This document shows, piece by piece, positions 41,245 to 50,281 of a DNA stretch of 53,755 nucleotides. The translations under genes and the position numbers were made by a program. Below the pieces are notes generated by a model. That model was not told where the DNA came from. It saw only the letters and a program-made list of their open reading frames with translations, and ran no database searches. The DNA comes from DATDCV01 sp036524155 (GTDB lineage Bacteria; Verrucomicrobiota; Verrucomicrobiia; Limisphaerales; UBA8199): contig DATDCV010000357.1 of the NCBI GenBank assembly GCA_036524155.1, positions 1 through 53,755 on the forward strand, given 5' to 3'. Position 1 is the stretch's first letter. Each line of letters begins with the position of its first letter.

Positions 41245-42588
41245 ATGAAAGATTCTTTCACACGGCGTGGTTTCATTCGGACGGCGGCGGTGGGATCCGT
41301 CGCACTGGGTTGGCTCGGAGGTCGGCGGGCGCCGACGGTTTATGCGGCCGAGGCGGGCAAGCCGGCACTGATTGGCGGCACACCGGTTCACAAAGGCGGC
41401 TGGGCCAGGTGGCCGCAATGGCGGGAGGCATGGGAACCCGAAGTGCTGAAGGTGTTTCGCAGCGGCCGGTGGTACCGCGCTTCGGCCGAGCATGTATCCG
41501 ATTTCGAGAAAGGATATGGCCAGCTTCTGGGCGCGAAAGCGTGCCTGGCGACGGCGAGCGGCACAACAGCGCTCATGGTCAGCCTGCATGTCATGGAGGT
41601 CGACGCCGGAGACGAGGTGATTGTCTCGCCGTATACCTTCATTGCCAGCTATAATGCAATTTTGAGCGCGAAGGCCCTCCCCGTGTTCGCGGACACGGAC
41701 CCTGCGACGCTGACCATCGACCCCGCCTCGATCGAGAGCCGCATCACGGAACGCACGCGCGCAATAATGCCGGTGCATATTTTCGGCATGCCGTGCGACA
41801 TGGATCCCATCAACGAGGTAGCCCGCAAGCACAAACTGGGAGTCGTCGAGGACGCCTGCCAGGCCTGGCTGGCGGAGTACAAGGGCCGCAAGTGCGGAAC
41901 CATCGGCGACCTGGGCGGCTTTAGTTTCCAGGAGTCCAAACATATTCCCTCCGGCGAAGGCGGGGCGATTACGAGCATGAGCCAGGAGTTGATCGACAAG
42001 TGCAATTCGTACCACAACTGCGGCCGGGCCTGTGGAACCAACACGGGAAACGGGTGTTTCACCCGTGGCAATAACTACCGCATGACCCAGGCCCAGGCCG
42101 TCATTCTATCGCAACAGTTCGACAAACTCGTCAAGGAAACGGCCATCCGCCGGGCCAATGCGGATTACCTGACCGCCAATCTCGGAAAGATACCGGGCAT
42201 TACCCCGGTGCGGCTTCCTGAAAACAGCCGGGCGGTCTGGCATCTGTATCCGTTCCGGTACGATTCGGCGCAGTTCCATGGCTTAAGCCGCGACAAATTC
42301 GCCAGCGCCATGGGAGCGGAAGGCGTGCCTTGCGGGGGCATCTACCATGAGCAGTACTACGACGGCCTGTTGGATGAAGCCATTGCGTCGCGCGGTTATA
42401 AGCGACTGTGGAGCCCGGCACGACTTCAGGCATACCGTGACAGCTTCAAAGAACTCAGAGGCAACAAGCAGGTTTGCGAGACCACCGTTGCGATGACCCA
42501 AAACATGCTCCTGGGCGAGCGCCGCGACATGGACGACATCCTCGAGGCCATCAGGAAGATCCAGGCCAACAGCGCGGCTCTCGTTTAG
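41245..42588 (+). CDS. Tat-exported DegT/DnrJ/EryC1-family aminotransferase
   Basis: A 447-residue PLP-dependent enzyme of the DegT/DnrJ/EryC1/StrS family, which normally aminate nucleotide-sugar ketones. The N-terminus MKDSFTRRGFIRTAAVGS carries a twin-arginine motif and a following hydrophobic run, so it should be exported folded with its cofactor. PLP-site features are VSPYTFIASYNAI, EDACQAWLAEYKG, and the Lys232 in FQESKHIPSGEGG. The nucleotide-sugar substrates are not expected outside the cytoplasm, so the true substrate is uncertain. Exported DegT proteins occur in Planctomycetota and Verrucomicrobiota. It faces palindrome copy C. Confidence 0.9.
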   Translation: MKDSFTRRGFIRTAAVGSVALGWLGGRRAPTVYAAEAGKPALIGGTPVHKGGWARWPQWREAWEPEVLKVFRSGRWYRASAEHVSDFEKGYGQLLGAKACLATASGTTALMVSLHVMEVDAGDEVIVSPYTFIASYNAILSAKALPVFADTDPATLTIDPASIESRITERTRAIMPVHIFGMPCDMDPINEVARKHKLGVVEDACQAWLAEYKGRKCGTIGDLGGFSFQESKHIPSGEGGAITSMSQELIDKCNSYHNCGRACGTNTGNGCFTRGNNYRMTQAQAVILSQQFDKLVKETAIRRANADYLTANLGKIPGITPVRLPENSRAVWHLYPFRYDSAQFHGLSRDKFASAMGAEGVPCGGIYHEQYYDGLLDEAIASRGYKRLWSPARLQAYRDSFKELRGNKQVCETTVAMTQNMLLGERRDMDDILEAIRKIQANSAALV

Positions 42589-42888
42589 CGTGAACGGCAT
42601 GTGCCGAACCGGTCCGAGGGTGTGGATGGCAGAGCCTGCCCATGGACGGAGGCAGCAAAACCGAGAAGGCGTCCTCTCCCCTGCTCTCTCCTCCAAAGGA
42701 GGAGAGGGGGTGGCCTCCGCGCAGCTCCCCGGCTTCGTGCCGCCGTTTGCCGAGGCTGAACTCTCGCAGCGAGAGGCCGATCTCCGGGTAACGCTCGGAG
42801 CACAATTCTGAGTTAGCGCGATCGGCACTTTCGGTCACCCTCAGGATTTCGCGGCTCGATCCGCTTCGGCGAGCTGCCACGCCAAGAC
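42589..42888. other. Intergenic region with half CT/GA palindrome
   Basis: A 300-bp gap before the glucanotransferase gene. The only pattern seen is CT/GA-rich copy 4 at 42672-42712. Confidence 0.55.
42672..42712. repeat. CT/GA-rich palindrome, copy 4 (half)
   Basis: Single hairpin with CTCTCTCCTCC facing GGAGGAGAGGGG-like arms, with AAA in the loop. Same family as 15607-15733 but only the first hairpin is present. Confidence 0.7.
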
Positions 42889-45591
42889 ATGAGATTAATC
42901 TTACAGGTCCGCTTTCATACCCGGCCCGGCCAGTCGCTGTGGGTCACCGGCGAGCACGAGTTTTTTGGCGCGGGTGATTTCTCGAACGCCATCCCTCTGC
43001 AGTACTGGGACGAGCAATCCTGGGGAACCACGATTTACGTTCCGCGAGCCGCGGCGCCGGCGGAGGACCTTGGTTACAGGTATGTTCTGCGTGAGCCGGA
43101 TGGGTCGGTTACCGAGGACCGGGAAAATGGCCGAAGCGTCAATCTGGCCAAACATGAGGTAGACGTGCTTCAGGTGATCGACTCGTGGAACCATCCGGGG
43201 TTTTACGAGAACGCGTTTTGCACCGCGCCGTTCAGGCGGGTTTTGCTCGCGCCAAGCGAGACCGAGGTTGGGACAAACGGTGCCGCGTCAAGGACACACT
43301 CAGTTCGGGTCAGAGCGCCTCTGGTTACAAAAGGCCAAACGCTATGCCTGATCGGTGACACGCCTGGCTTAGGCAATTGGGTAACAACCAACCCGCTTTT
43401 GCTGAGGCGAATGCCGGGGCAGGGAGCTTTCACGGCGGATTTGGACCTGCGGGGCAGCATTTTCCCAATCGCCTACAAGTACGGCGTCTACGACACGGAG
43501 CAACGCCAGTTCATTCGCTACGAGGATGGGAGCAACCGAATTCTGCATGACACCTTGGCTCCTGACAAACTGACCATCGTGAATGACGGGTTCGCGGTGC
43601 TGCCGGCTGACACGTGGAAAGGGGCCGGCATCTCGATCCCGGTTTTCAGCTTGCGCACGAACCGCAGTTTTGGCGTGGGTGAGTTCAGCGATTTGAAACT
43701 TTTGGCGGACTGGTGCCAGCAAACAGGGTTGAAACTCATCCAGGTCCTCCCCGTAAACGACACCACAGCGACGCATACCTGGACGGATTCCTACCCGTAT
43801 GCCGCGATTTCGGCGTTCGCGCTGCATCCGATTTACATCAGCCTGACGGAGGTGGCCGAGCGCGTGAATCACGGGATCGTTTCAGAGTTGGAGGAGGAAC
43901 GAAAACGCCTCAACAACCTGCAGGCGATCGATTACGAAGCAGTCGCCGCGGCCAAGACCCGATGCCTGGAGCGGCTTTACCCGCTGCAGAAAGAACGCAC
44001 ATTCAAGAGCAGAGGCTTTCGGCAGTTCTTTCAGCAGAACAAAAAGTGGCTCGTGCCGTACGCTGTTTTCAGCCATTTGCGAGATCAGTATGGCACCGCT
44101 GATTTCACGAAGTGGCCGGCTCATCGTGAGTGTGCGGAAAGCGACGTCACAAAGCTGGCTTCGGAGGATTCTGAAACCTGCGATTCGGTCCGGTTTCATT
44201 TCTTTGTCCAATACCATTTGCACCGGCAGTTGGCCGATGCCGTGCGGTATGCGCACCAGCGCGGCGTCATTCTGAAGGGGGATATTCCGATCGGTGTGCA
44301 CCGGACAGGTTCCGATGCGTGGCAGCGGCCCGACCTGTACCACATGGATATGCAAGCCGGCGCGCCGCCCGATGCTTTCGCCGCCAAGGGGCAAAACTGG
44401 GGATTTCCCACTTACAATTGGCCGAAAATGAAGGCGACCGGATATGCCTGGTGGAAACAACGCTTCGAGCAACTCGGCCGCTATTTCGATGCGTTCCGCA
44501 TCGATCACATCCTGGGTTTCTTCCGGATATGGAGCGTGCCCGTCCACGCCGTCGAAGGTATCATGGGGCACTTTGTGCCCGCCCTGCCGGTGTTCCGCGA
44601 CGAGTTGGCCGCCCGGGGCATCGTGTTCGATTACCAGAGATACGCACGACCGTTCATTACCGACGCGTTGTTGGCCGAAATGTTCGGCCCGGGCTCGGAC
44701 AGCGTGAAGTCGCAATTCCTGGACCGCCGCTTCAACGGCGATTATTCGCTCAAGCCCGGTTTCGAGACGCAACAACAGGTGGCGCGGCATTTCGAGTCAG
44801 CAACCGGGGAGGAAAGCGCCCGCATCCGGCAAGGCCTGTTCGACTTGATCAGCAATGTCATTCTTTTCGACGCCGAGGGCTCATCTGGCCAGGCCTTTCA
44901 CATTCGGTTTGCCGTCGAAAGCACCTCGTCGTTTCGAAACCTCGACCTGGAGGCTCAGCGCATAATCAAGGAGCTTTATACGGATTACTTTTTTCGCCGG
45001 CAGGAGGAGTTCTGGCGGGAGCGGGCCCTGGAGAAACTGCCGCCGCTGACGCGGGCGACGGACCTGCTGATTTGCGGCGAGGATCTTGGCCTCGTCCCAG
45101 CCTGCGTTCCGGAGGTGATGCGGCGGCTCGGATTACTCAGCCTGGAAGTTCAACGCATGCCGAAGGAGATGGCTCGCGAGTTTTCACGACCGGCGGAGGC
45201 GCCCTACCTGAGCGTCGTCACGCCTTCCACGCACGATATGAGCACGATCCGGGGATGGTGGACCGAGGATCGAAAGATCACGGAAAGATTCTACAGTCTC
45301 GAACTTGGAAAAGCGGGAGCCGCGCCGGCCAGTTGCGAGCCCTGGATTGTCGAGGAGGTGATTCGCCAGCACCTGGCCTCACCGGCAATGTGGAGCATTT
45401 TCCAGGTTCAGGACGTGCTGGGCATAGACGCCGAGTTGCGCCACCCGGATCCTGCCTCCGAGCGAATCAATGTGCCCGCCAATCCAAGAAACTACTGGAG
45501 TTACCGAATGCACCTGCCGCTGGAGAGCCTGATCTACGCGATCAAATTCAACCGCCGGCTCCGGCAGTTGATTTCAGAGTCTGGGAGATGA
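42889..45591 (+). CDS. malQ: 4-alpha-glucanotransferase, DPE2-type with two CBM20-like domains
   Basis: A 900-residue GH77 enzyme that transfers glucan segments between maltooligosaccharides. Two starch-binding CBM20-like domains come first (about residues 1-105, with SLWVTGEHEFFG, and 135-235, with GDTPGLGNW). The catalytic domain starts near SIPVFSLRTNRSFGVGEF. The three catalytic residues can be placed: Asp539 in FRIDHILGFFRIW, Glu731 in ICGEDLGLVP and Asp783 in STHDMSTIRGW. The 190-residue distance from Asp539 to Glu731 is far longer than in E. coli MalQ and reflects the insertion found in plant DPE2 and Bacteroidetes-type enzymes. It fits with the glgA gene in glycogen/maltose handling. 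It is not preceded by a strong Shine-Dalgarno sequence. Confidence 0.92.
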   Translation: MRLILQVRFHTRPGQSLWVTGEHEFFGAGDFSNAIPLQYWDEQSWGTTIYVPRAAAPAEDLGYRYVLREPDGSVTEDRENGRSVNLAKHEVDVLQVIDSWNHPGFYENAFCTAPFRRVLLAPSETEVGTNGAASRTHSVRVRAPLVTKGQTLCLIGDTPGLGNWVTTNPLLLRRMPGQGAFTADLDLRGSIFPIAYKYGVYDTEQRQFIRYEDGSNRILHDTLAPDKLTIVNDGFAVLPADTWKGAGISIPVFSLRTNRSFGVGEFSDLKLLADWCQQTGLKLIQVLPVNDTTATHTWTDSYPYAAISAFALHPIYISLTEVAERVNHGIVSELEEERKRLNNLQAIDYEAVAAAKTRCLERLYPLQKERTFKSRGFRQFFQQNKKWLVPYAVFSHLRDQYGTADFTKWPAHRECAESDVTKLASEDSETCDSVRFHFFVQYHLHRQLADAVRYAHQRGVILKGDIPIGVHRTGSDAWQRPDLYHMDMQAGAPPDAFAAKGQNWGFPTYNWPKMKATGYAWWKQRFEQLGRYFDAFRIDHILGFFRIWSVPVHAVEGIMGHFVPALPVFRDELAARGIVFDYQRYARPFITDALLAEMFGPGSDSVKSQFLDRRFNGDYSLKPGFETQQQVARHFESATGEESARIRQGLFDLISNVILFDAEGSSGQAFHIRFAVESTSSFRNLDLEAQRIIKELYTDYFFRRQEEFWRERALEKLPPLTRATDLLICGEDLGLVPACVPEVMRRLGLLSLEVQRMPKEMAREFSRPAEAPYLSVVTPSTHDMSTIRGWWTEDRKITERFYSLELGKAGAAPASCEPWIVEEVIRQHLASPAMWSIFQVQDVLGIDAELRHPDPASERINVPANPRNYWSYRMHLPLESLIYAIKFNRRLRQLISESGR

Positions 45592-45665
45592 GGTGAGGGC
45601 ATGGTTGCCACAACTCCGCTCGTGGAGCGCCCGGGATATCCGCTCGAAAGCTCTCGCCGGAGGTA

Positions 45666-46295
45666 TCACTTCCTGGCGGCGTCGTAATACGTGGCGGCTT
45701 GTTGCCAATTCAAGACGTTCCAGAAGGCCTTGAGATACTCAGCCCGGCGGTTCTGATATTTCAAATAATAAGCGTGTTCCCAGACATCGCAGCCAAACAC
45801 CGGCACGCCTTCCGCCCCGCTGATGGCCTTTCCCATTAGCGGCGTGTCTTGATTGGCCGTGGAGCAGATCTCCAATTTGCCACGGTTGAGCACCAGCCAT
45901 ACCCATCCGCTGCCAAACCGCCCCAAGCCGGCGGCCTCGAACTTTTCCTTGAACGAATCGACACTGCCGAACGTGCTCTTGATGTCGTCCGACAGCCTGC
46001 CCGTCGGCGCGCCTCCCGCGGCCGGCGCGAGGAGCTTCCAAAACATGGAATGGTTGGCGTGTCCGCCGCCATTATTGCGAACGGCGGTACGGATATCGGG
46101 TGCGACGGCATCAAGATTACCAATCAGATCTTCGACGGATTTCCTCTCCAGGTCAGTCTTGGCCGCAATCGCCTTATTCAGGTTGGTAACGTAGGCGCCA
46201 TGATGTTTGTCATGGTGGATCTCCATCGTCATCGCGTCGATATAGGGCTCGAGAGCCTCTTTCGGATAAGGGAGCGGCGGTAGTTCGTATGCCAT
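45666..46295 (-). CDS. Superoxide dismutase (Fe/Mn)
   Basis: A 209-residue Fe/Mn superoxide dismutase. Metal ligands are in TMEIHHDKHHGAYVTNLN (first His), NHSMFWKLL (second His), and DVWEHAYYLKYQNRRAEYL (Asp and His). The GGHANHSMFW context and the GSGWVWLVLNRGKLEI segment match the family. Start is the ATG at 46295 (MAYELPPLPYP), and a longer in-frame reading was rejected. Whether Fe or Mn is used cannot be told. A Fur-like site covers the region just upstream. Confidence 0.95.
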   Translation of the reverse strand: MAYELPPLPYPKEALEPYIDAMTMEIHHDKHHGAYVTNLNKAIAAKTDLERKSVEDLIGNLDAVAPDIRTAVRNNGGGHANHSMFWKLLAPAAGGAPTGRLSDDIKSTFGSVDSFKEKFEAAGLGRFGSGWVWLVLNRGKLEICSTANQDTPLMGKAISGAEGVPVFGCDVWEHAYYLKYQNRRAEYLKAFWNVLNWQQAATYYDAARK

Positions 46296-46306
46296 AATTG
46301 TCGTAA

Positions 46307-46321
46307 TGATAATAATTACCC
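46307..46321 (-). promoter_or_regulatory. Candidate Fur box upstream of sod gene
   Basis: TGATAATAATTACCC on the plus strand matches 12 of 14 positions of the 7-1-7 Fur consensus (TGATAATnATTATCA). It lies 12-26 bp upstream of the sod start codon. It would suit iron-responsive control of the dismutase. Short AT-rich matches arise by chance, so this remains a candidate. Confidence 0.45.
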
Positions 46322-46393
46322 TAACAGTGATGCCCTGTTCATTTCCGGGGCCTAAGCAACAGGACAAGATAGCACGTCTGTACCGGAGTCAAG

Positions 46394-47026
46394 TTAACCG
46401 GCCGCCGAGCCCCCACTTAGGGCAACGAAATTCGCGAGCAGCTTAAGCCCAACGGCCTGGCTTTTCTCCGGGTGAAACTGCGTCGCGAAAACATTCCTCC
46501 ACCAAACCGAAGAAGCAAACGTTTCCCCATACTCTGTTTCTGTCGCGATGATCGAGGCGTCGCCGGGCCTGGGAAAGAAACTGTGCACGAAATAAACGTA
46601 ACTGCCATCGGGAATACCCTGGTAAAGGGGACACTCGGGGCGCACGATTCGAAGCTGATTCCAGCCGATTTGCGGGATCTTGAGTCCGGATTTCTCCGAA
46701 AACCGAACGACCTTTCCGTCAAAAAGGCTCAGGCCCGCGGCTCGGCTATTGAACTCTTCACTGCGGTCGAACAGGGCCTGGTAGCCAACGCAAATCCCAA
46801 GGAAGGGCCGGCCCGACTTGATGAAACGTCGTGTCGCCTCCAGCAACCCCTGCTCCGCCAGCGCGTGAAGGCAATCATCAAACGCACCGACGCCAGGCAG
46901 CACGGCGGCGTCAGCCGGCGCCATTTCGTCCGGCTGCCGCGCCAGCCTGACCTCGGCGCCGACCCGCAGCAGCGCCTTATGCACGCTTCGCAAATTGCCC
47001 GAACCATAATCCAGCAACGCAATCAC
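46394..47026 (-). CDS. hisH: Imidazole glycerol phosphate synthase subunit HisH
   Basis: HisH is the glutaminase subunit that feeds ammonia to HisF in histidine synthesis. The 210-residue class I amidotransferase has the nucleophile Cys in FLGICVGYQALF, GVGAFDDCLHAL and the C-terminal ATQFHPEKSQ with His/Glu. The IPQIGWNQL block supports HisH rather than other amidotransferases. The GTG at 47026 (MIALLDYGSGN) is chosen on family length; a TTG two codons earlier is possible, with a GGAGG tract overlapping it. hisF and hisA are not adjacent. Confidence 0.95.
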   Translation of the reverse strand: MIALLDYGSGNLRSVHKALLRVGAEVRLARQPDEMAPADAAVLPGVGAFDDCLHALAEQGLLEATRRFIKSGRPFLGICVGYQALFDRSEEFNSRAAGLSLFDGKVVRFSEKSGLKIPQIGWNQLRIVRPECPLYQGIPDGSYVYFVHSFFPRPGDASIIATETEYGETFASSVWWRNVFATQFHPEKSQAVGLKLLANFVALSGGSAAG

Positions 47027-47151
47027 CTCCAAACTCTAGGATGCCGGAGCGCTTCTGGCAATGCATCCACAGCCAAGGCAAATCGCCACCCCCCCCGGTT
47101 TCCGCTGCAATCCGGCTGACTTGCCCGGGGATCTTCTGGTAACCTCGCGTC

Positions 47152-49401
47152 ATGAAAGCCTTCGCCCGTGACGTGCTCGAAGGACCGAAACACCTGTCCC
47201 CGGCGGCAGTGGTGACGCTCGCGACGGCCTGCGCCACGCTGCTTGGTTTCCTGGAATTCCTGCTGCCAGCGCCCGTGAGCCTTACGCTGCTGTACTTGCT
47301 TGTGGTCGTATTTGTCGCTTGGGGAACCGGCCCAAGGACCGCGGCGGTCATTGCTCTTTTGTGCGCCTTCCTGATGGCTCTCCGGGAGTGGGATTCAATA
47401 GGGCATGACTCCGGGTTGTCGTTCAGCCTGTTCTGGAACGGGATCAGCCGGCTGACGATCTTTTGCGCCATCGGCTGGCTGGTCTCCAGGCTACTCGATT
47501 CGACCAGGCGCCTCAACGGTCTCCTTGAAGCGAGCTCGGGAAAACACGACGTGATGCTCACGACTCTCATGGATGGCTTCGCCAGCATCGATCGCGGCAA
47601 TCGATTCAGCGAGGTGAACGACACGTTCTGCCGCATGCTCGGCTATGCGCGCGAGGAGTTGCTTGGTCGCGAACTCGGCAGCATTGAGGAAATGGAAACA
47701 CCGCCGGAAATGGAACGTCACCTGGCGCGGATTCGCACCACGGGGGGCGACCGCTTCGAGACACGCCTGCGTCGCAAAGACGGGACAGGCCTGGACGTTG
47801 AGGTGAGCGTTTCAGTGCTGCCCGGCGCTACAGGCGAGCTCATCTCTTTTACCCATGAAATTAGTGAACGCAAATTGAGCGAGGTGCGCCTCCGAGAAAG
47901 CGAAGAACGGTATCGGACTCTGGCAGAATCCTCGCCGGACGCCATCTTTGTTGTCAACGGGGAGCTTAGAATTGAGTACGCCAACTCTGCCGCCGCAGGA
48001 TTATTGGGGCGAACGGCCCAGTCTCTGGTCGGGGTGTCCCAGGCGGAACTTTTCGGCAAGGAAGTGGTCGAACGCCATCTCACGGCCGCCCGACGTGTTT
48101 TCGAGACGGGTCAGGGGCTGCGCATGGACGAGCGCCTCACCTTGCCCGCGGGTGAACGCTGGATAGAAGCCCGGGTTCTGCCGGTGCGCGGCTCGGCAGG
48201 GGAGGTGCGTTCTTTGGTAGTGATCGGGGTAGACATCGGCGAACGGAAACGCACGGAGTCCCTCCTAAAGGGGCAGCGGGACCTGGCGCTTCGTCTCGGG
48301 TCGACGAGCGACCTGCCGACCGCCCTGAACGCTTTGCTCGAGGTGGCCATCGGTCTCGAAGGTGTCGATTCCGGGGGAGTGTATCTTTGCGACCCGGAAA
48401 CCGGCGACCTGGACTTAGCGGCATGCAAAGGACCGCTGAGCTCAGAGTTTTTGTGTGAGGCAGCCCACTATGCCGCCAACACGGATCGGGCGAAGCTGGT
48501 GAGAAAGGGGCAGCCCTTATACCGAGTGTATTCCGAACTGCCGGTTGAGCGCCTGGGAGCTGCGGAACCGCTTCGAGCCGTGGCGGTCCTGCCGTTGTGT
48601 CGCGAAGAGCTTGTGGTCGGGTCACTCAATCTGGCTTCCCACACCTGTGACACCATCCCGCCTCAGAGCCGGATCGTCATGGAGGCACTCGCAGCGCAGG
48701 CGACCGGGGCCATCGCTCGCATCCGCGCGGAAACAGATCGACATCGATTGGAACAGCAGATCCTGGAGATTACGGACCGAGAGCAGGCACGCATTGGCCA
48801 GGAACTCCATGACGGTCTTTGCCAACAGTTAGTCAGCCTGGCTTTCGACGCGAATTCACTGCGGGCTGAACTCGCCGGCACGGACGCCACCGGAACCGCT
48901 CTGGCATCCAGACTGGCGGAATACCTGGATAAGGCCATCACCGAGGCCCGCCAGTTGTCCCGTGGGCTGTTCCCGGTGCGCCTCGAGGCCGAGGGGTTGC
49001 CCTCGGCCCTCGAAGAGCTGGCGAGGACCACGCAAGCGCGGTCCGGAGTCGATTGCAGGGTTGACTGTAGTGGATTGCAGTTGGTCAGGAACGGCGTCAT
49101 GGCTGTCCATCTGTATCGGATCGCCCAGGAAGCGATCACCAACGCCGTGAAGCATAGCCGCGCCAAGGCGATTTCGATCCGCTTGGGTGCCTCTGGAGAC
49201 GATCTCGAGCTTGAAATCCGCGACGACGGGATTGGGTGTGGCGCCCGGGCCACCGCGAACAAAAGCGGGATGGGCCTCCATATCATGGATTATCGGGCCA
49301 GGAGTATCGGCGGCAGCCTAAGAATCAGTTCCGGGGTTCACGGGGGCACCACCGTTTCCTGTTGCGCCCCAAACCGTCGACCTGAAAAATTGCCCGTGTG
49401 A
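47152..49401 (+). CDS. Sensor histidine kinase (MASE-like, PAS x2, GAF, HisKA_3)
   Basis: A 749-residue sensor kinase of the NarX/DegS type. An N-terminal membrane block (about residues 15-110, four hydrophobic segments) is followed by two PAS domains (MLTTLMDGFASIDRGNRFSE and RTLAESSPDAIFVVN), each ending in a PAC-like motif. A GAF-like domain at about 370-530 contains the GGVYLCDPETGDLDL stretch. The dimerisation/phosphoacceptor His is His553 in IGQELHDGLCQQ, and the ATP-binding domain shows AVKHSRA and DDGIG, then GMGLHIM. Its end overlaps the next gene by 4 bp (GTGA), so kinase and regulator are co-translated. The signal is unknown. Confidence 0.93.
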   Translation: MKAFARDVLEGPKHLSPAAVVTLATACATLLGFLEFLLPAPVSLTLLYLLVVVFVAWGTGPRTAAVIALLCAFLMALREWDSIGHDSGLSFSLFWNGISRLTIFCAIGWLVSRLLDSTRRLNGLLEASSGKHDVMLTTLMDGFASIDRGNRFSEVNDTFCRMLGYAREELLGRELGSIEEMETPPEMERHLARIRTTGGDRFETRLRRKDGTGLDVEVSVSVLPGATGELISFTHEISERKLSEVRLRESEERYRTLAESSPDAIFVVNGELRIEYANSAAAGLLGRTAQSLVGVSQAELFGKEVVERHLTAARRVFETGQGLRMDERLTLPAGERWIEARVLPVRGSAGEVRSLVVIGVDIGERKRTESLLKGQRDLALRLGSTSDLPTALNALLEVAIGLEGVDSGGVYLCDPETGDLDLAACKGPLSSEFLCEAAHYAANTDRAKLVRKGQPLYRVYSELPVERLGAAEPLRAVAVLPLCREELVVGSLNLASHTCDTIPPQSRIVMEALAAQATGAIARIRAETDRHRLEQQILEITDREQARIGQELHDGLCQQLVSLAFDANSLRAELAGTDATGTALASRLAEYLDKAITEARQLSRGLFPVRLEAEGLPSALEELARTTQARSGVDCRVDCSGLQLVRNGVMAVHLYRIAQEAITNAVKHSRAKAISIRLGASGDDLELEIRDDGIGCGARATANKSGMGLHIMDYRARSIGGSLRISSGVHGGTTVSCCAPNRRPEKLPV

Positions 49402-50078
49402 GCCGGCCGTCACCCAAACCACTTCTAAAATCCGGGCAGACCGGGGTTTTGCTCGTGGACGACCATCCCCTCATCCGGGAAAGGCTGGCCGAGATTCTTA
49501 ATCGCGAGCCGGACCTGAGAGTGATCGCCGAGGCTGAAGACCGGGGAGGCGCGCTCGAAGCGATCAGGAGAAATGCTCCCGAGTTGGTAATCGTGGACCT
49601 CGCGCTGAAGGGCTCTGATGGCTTGGAACTAATCAAGGACATCCATGTGTCCTGGCCCGGGTTGAACGTGCTCGTGGTCTCGATGCACGACGAATCGCTC
49701 TACGCCGAGCGGGTTATTCGGGCGGGCGCCCGAGGGTATATCACCAAGCAGGAAGCCACCCGCAATATCCTCCTCGCCATCCGCCGCATACTCGATGGCG
49801 GGGTTTACCTGAACGAAAAAGCGGCTTCCAGCCTGCTCAGCCGCCTGGCCGGCGACCGCAATGTGGGCTCATCAGGTCCAGTCGAATCGCTGGCTGATCG
49901 CGAGTTGCAGGTTTTTGAATTGATTGGCTACGGCCTGAGCAGCCACCAGATTGCCCAACGCCTTCACATCAGCTCAAAAACCGTCGAAACTTACCGCGCG
50001 CGAATACGCGAGAAGCTCGACCTCAAGGACTCGAGTGAATTGCTGCAGTTGGCGATTTCATGGGCACATCAGCGGTAG
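49398..50078 (+). CDS. NarL/FixJ-type response regulator
   Basis: A 226-residue response regulator. The receiver domain starts at TGVLLVDDHPLIRERL with two acidic residues, the phosphoacceptor Asp67 in VIVDLALKGSDG, and the conserved Lys in RGYITKQEA. The C-terminal DNA-binding domain is LuxR-type: LADRELQVFELIGYGLSSHQIAQRLHISSKTVETYRARI. Start is the GTG overlapping the kinase stop. The pair HisKA_3 kinase and NarL-type regulator is a classical partner set. Confidence 0.95.
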   Translation: MSRPSPKPLLKSGQTGVLLVDDHPLIRERLAEILNREPDLRVIAEAEDRGGALEAIRRNAPELVIVDLALKGSDGLELIKDIHVSWPGLNVLVVSMHDESLYAERVIRAGARGYITKQEATRNILLAIRRILDGGVYLNEKAASSLLSRLAGDRNVGSSGPVESLADRELQVFELIGYGLSSHQIAQRLHISSKTVETYRARIREKLDLKDSSELLQLAISWAHQR

Positions 50079-50226
50079 GAAGGCGTGTGGCGGCTGGCGA
50101 CAAGGATGGACCTTACCCTCACCTGGAAGCTCAGAAGAGCAATACAGGCGTTAGTGCGGCTGTTCCCAAGGTTCAGCCTCCACCCAGCCGGCTTCGAGCG
50201 CCTGTCTGAGGTGCTTCTCCGCCGGC

Positions 50227-50262
50227 GCCAACAACGGGGAGAGCATCCCCCCCGTTGTTGGC
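50227..50262. terminator. 13-bp perfect hairpin between convergent genes
   Basis: GCCAACAACGGGG (50227-50239) pairs with CCCCGTTGTTGGC (50250-50262) around a 10-nt loop. No T tract follows on either side, so it may be a bidirectional terminator-like structure or an mRNA 3'-end stabiliser for the regulator and CHRD genes. Confidence 0.6.
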
Positions 50263-50281
50263 ACGCACACTTAGTCTAACG

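Noticed and set aside
40984..42015. Leftward 343-codon frame spanning palindrome copy C and the aminotransferase
   Set aside because: Much of it is antisense to the aminotransferase; the LSLGPERR-type peptide comes from reading through the 98-bp repeat, and recurs wherever the repeat does.
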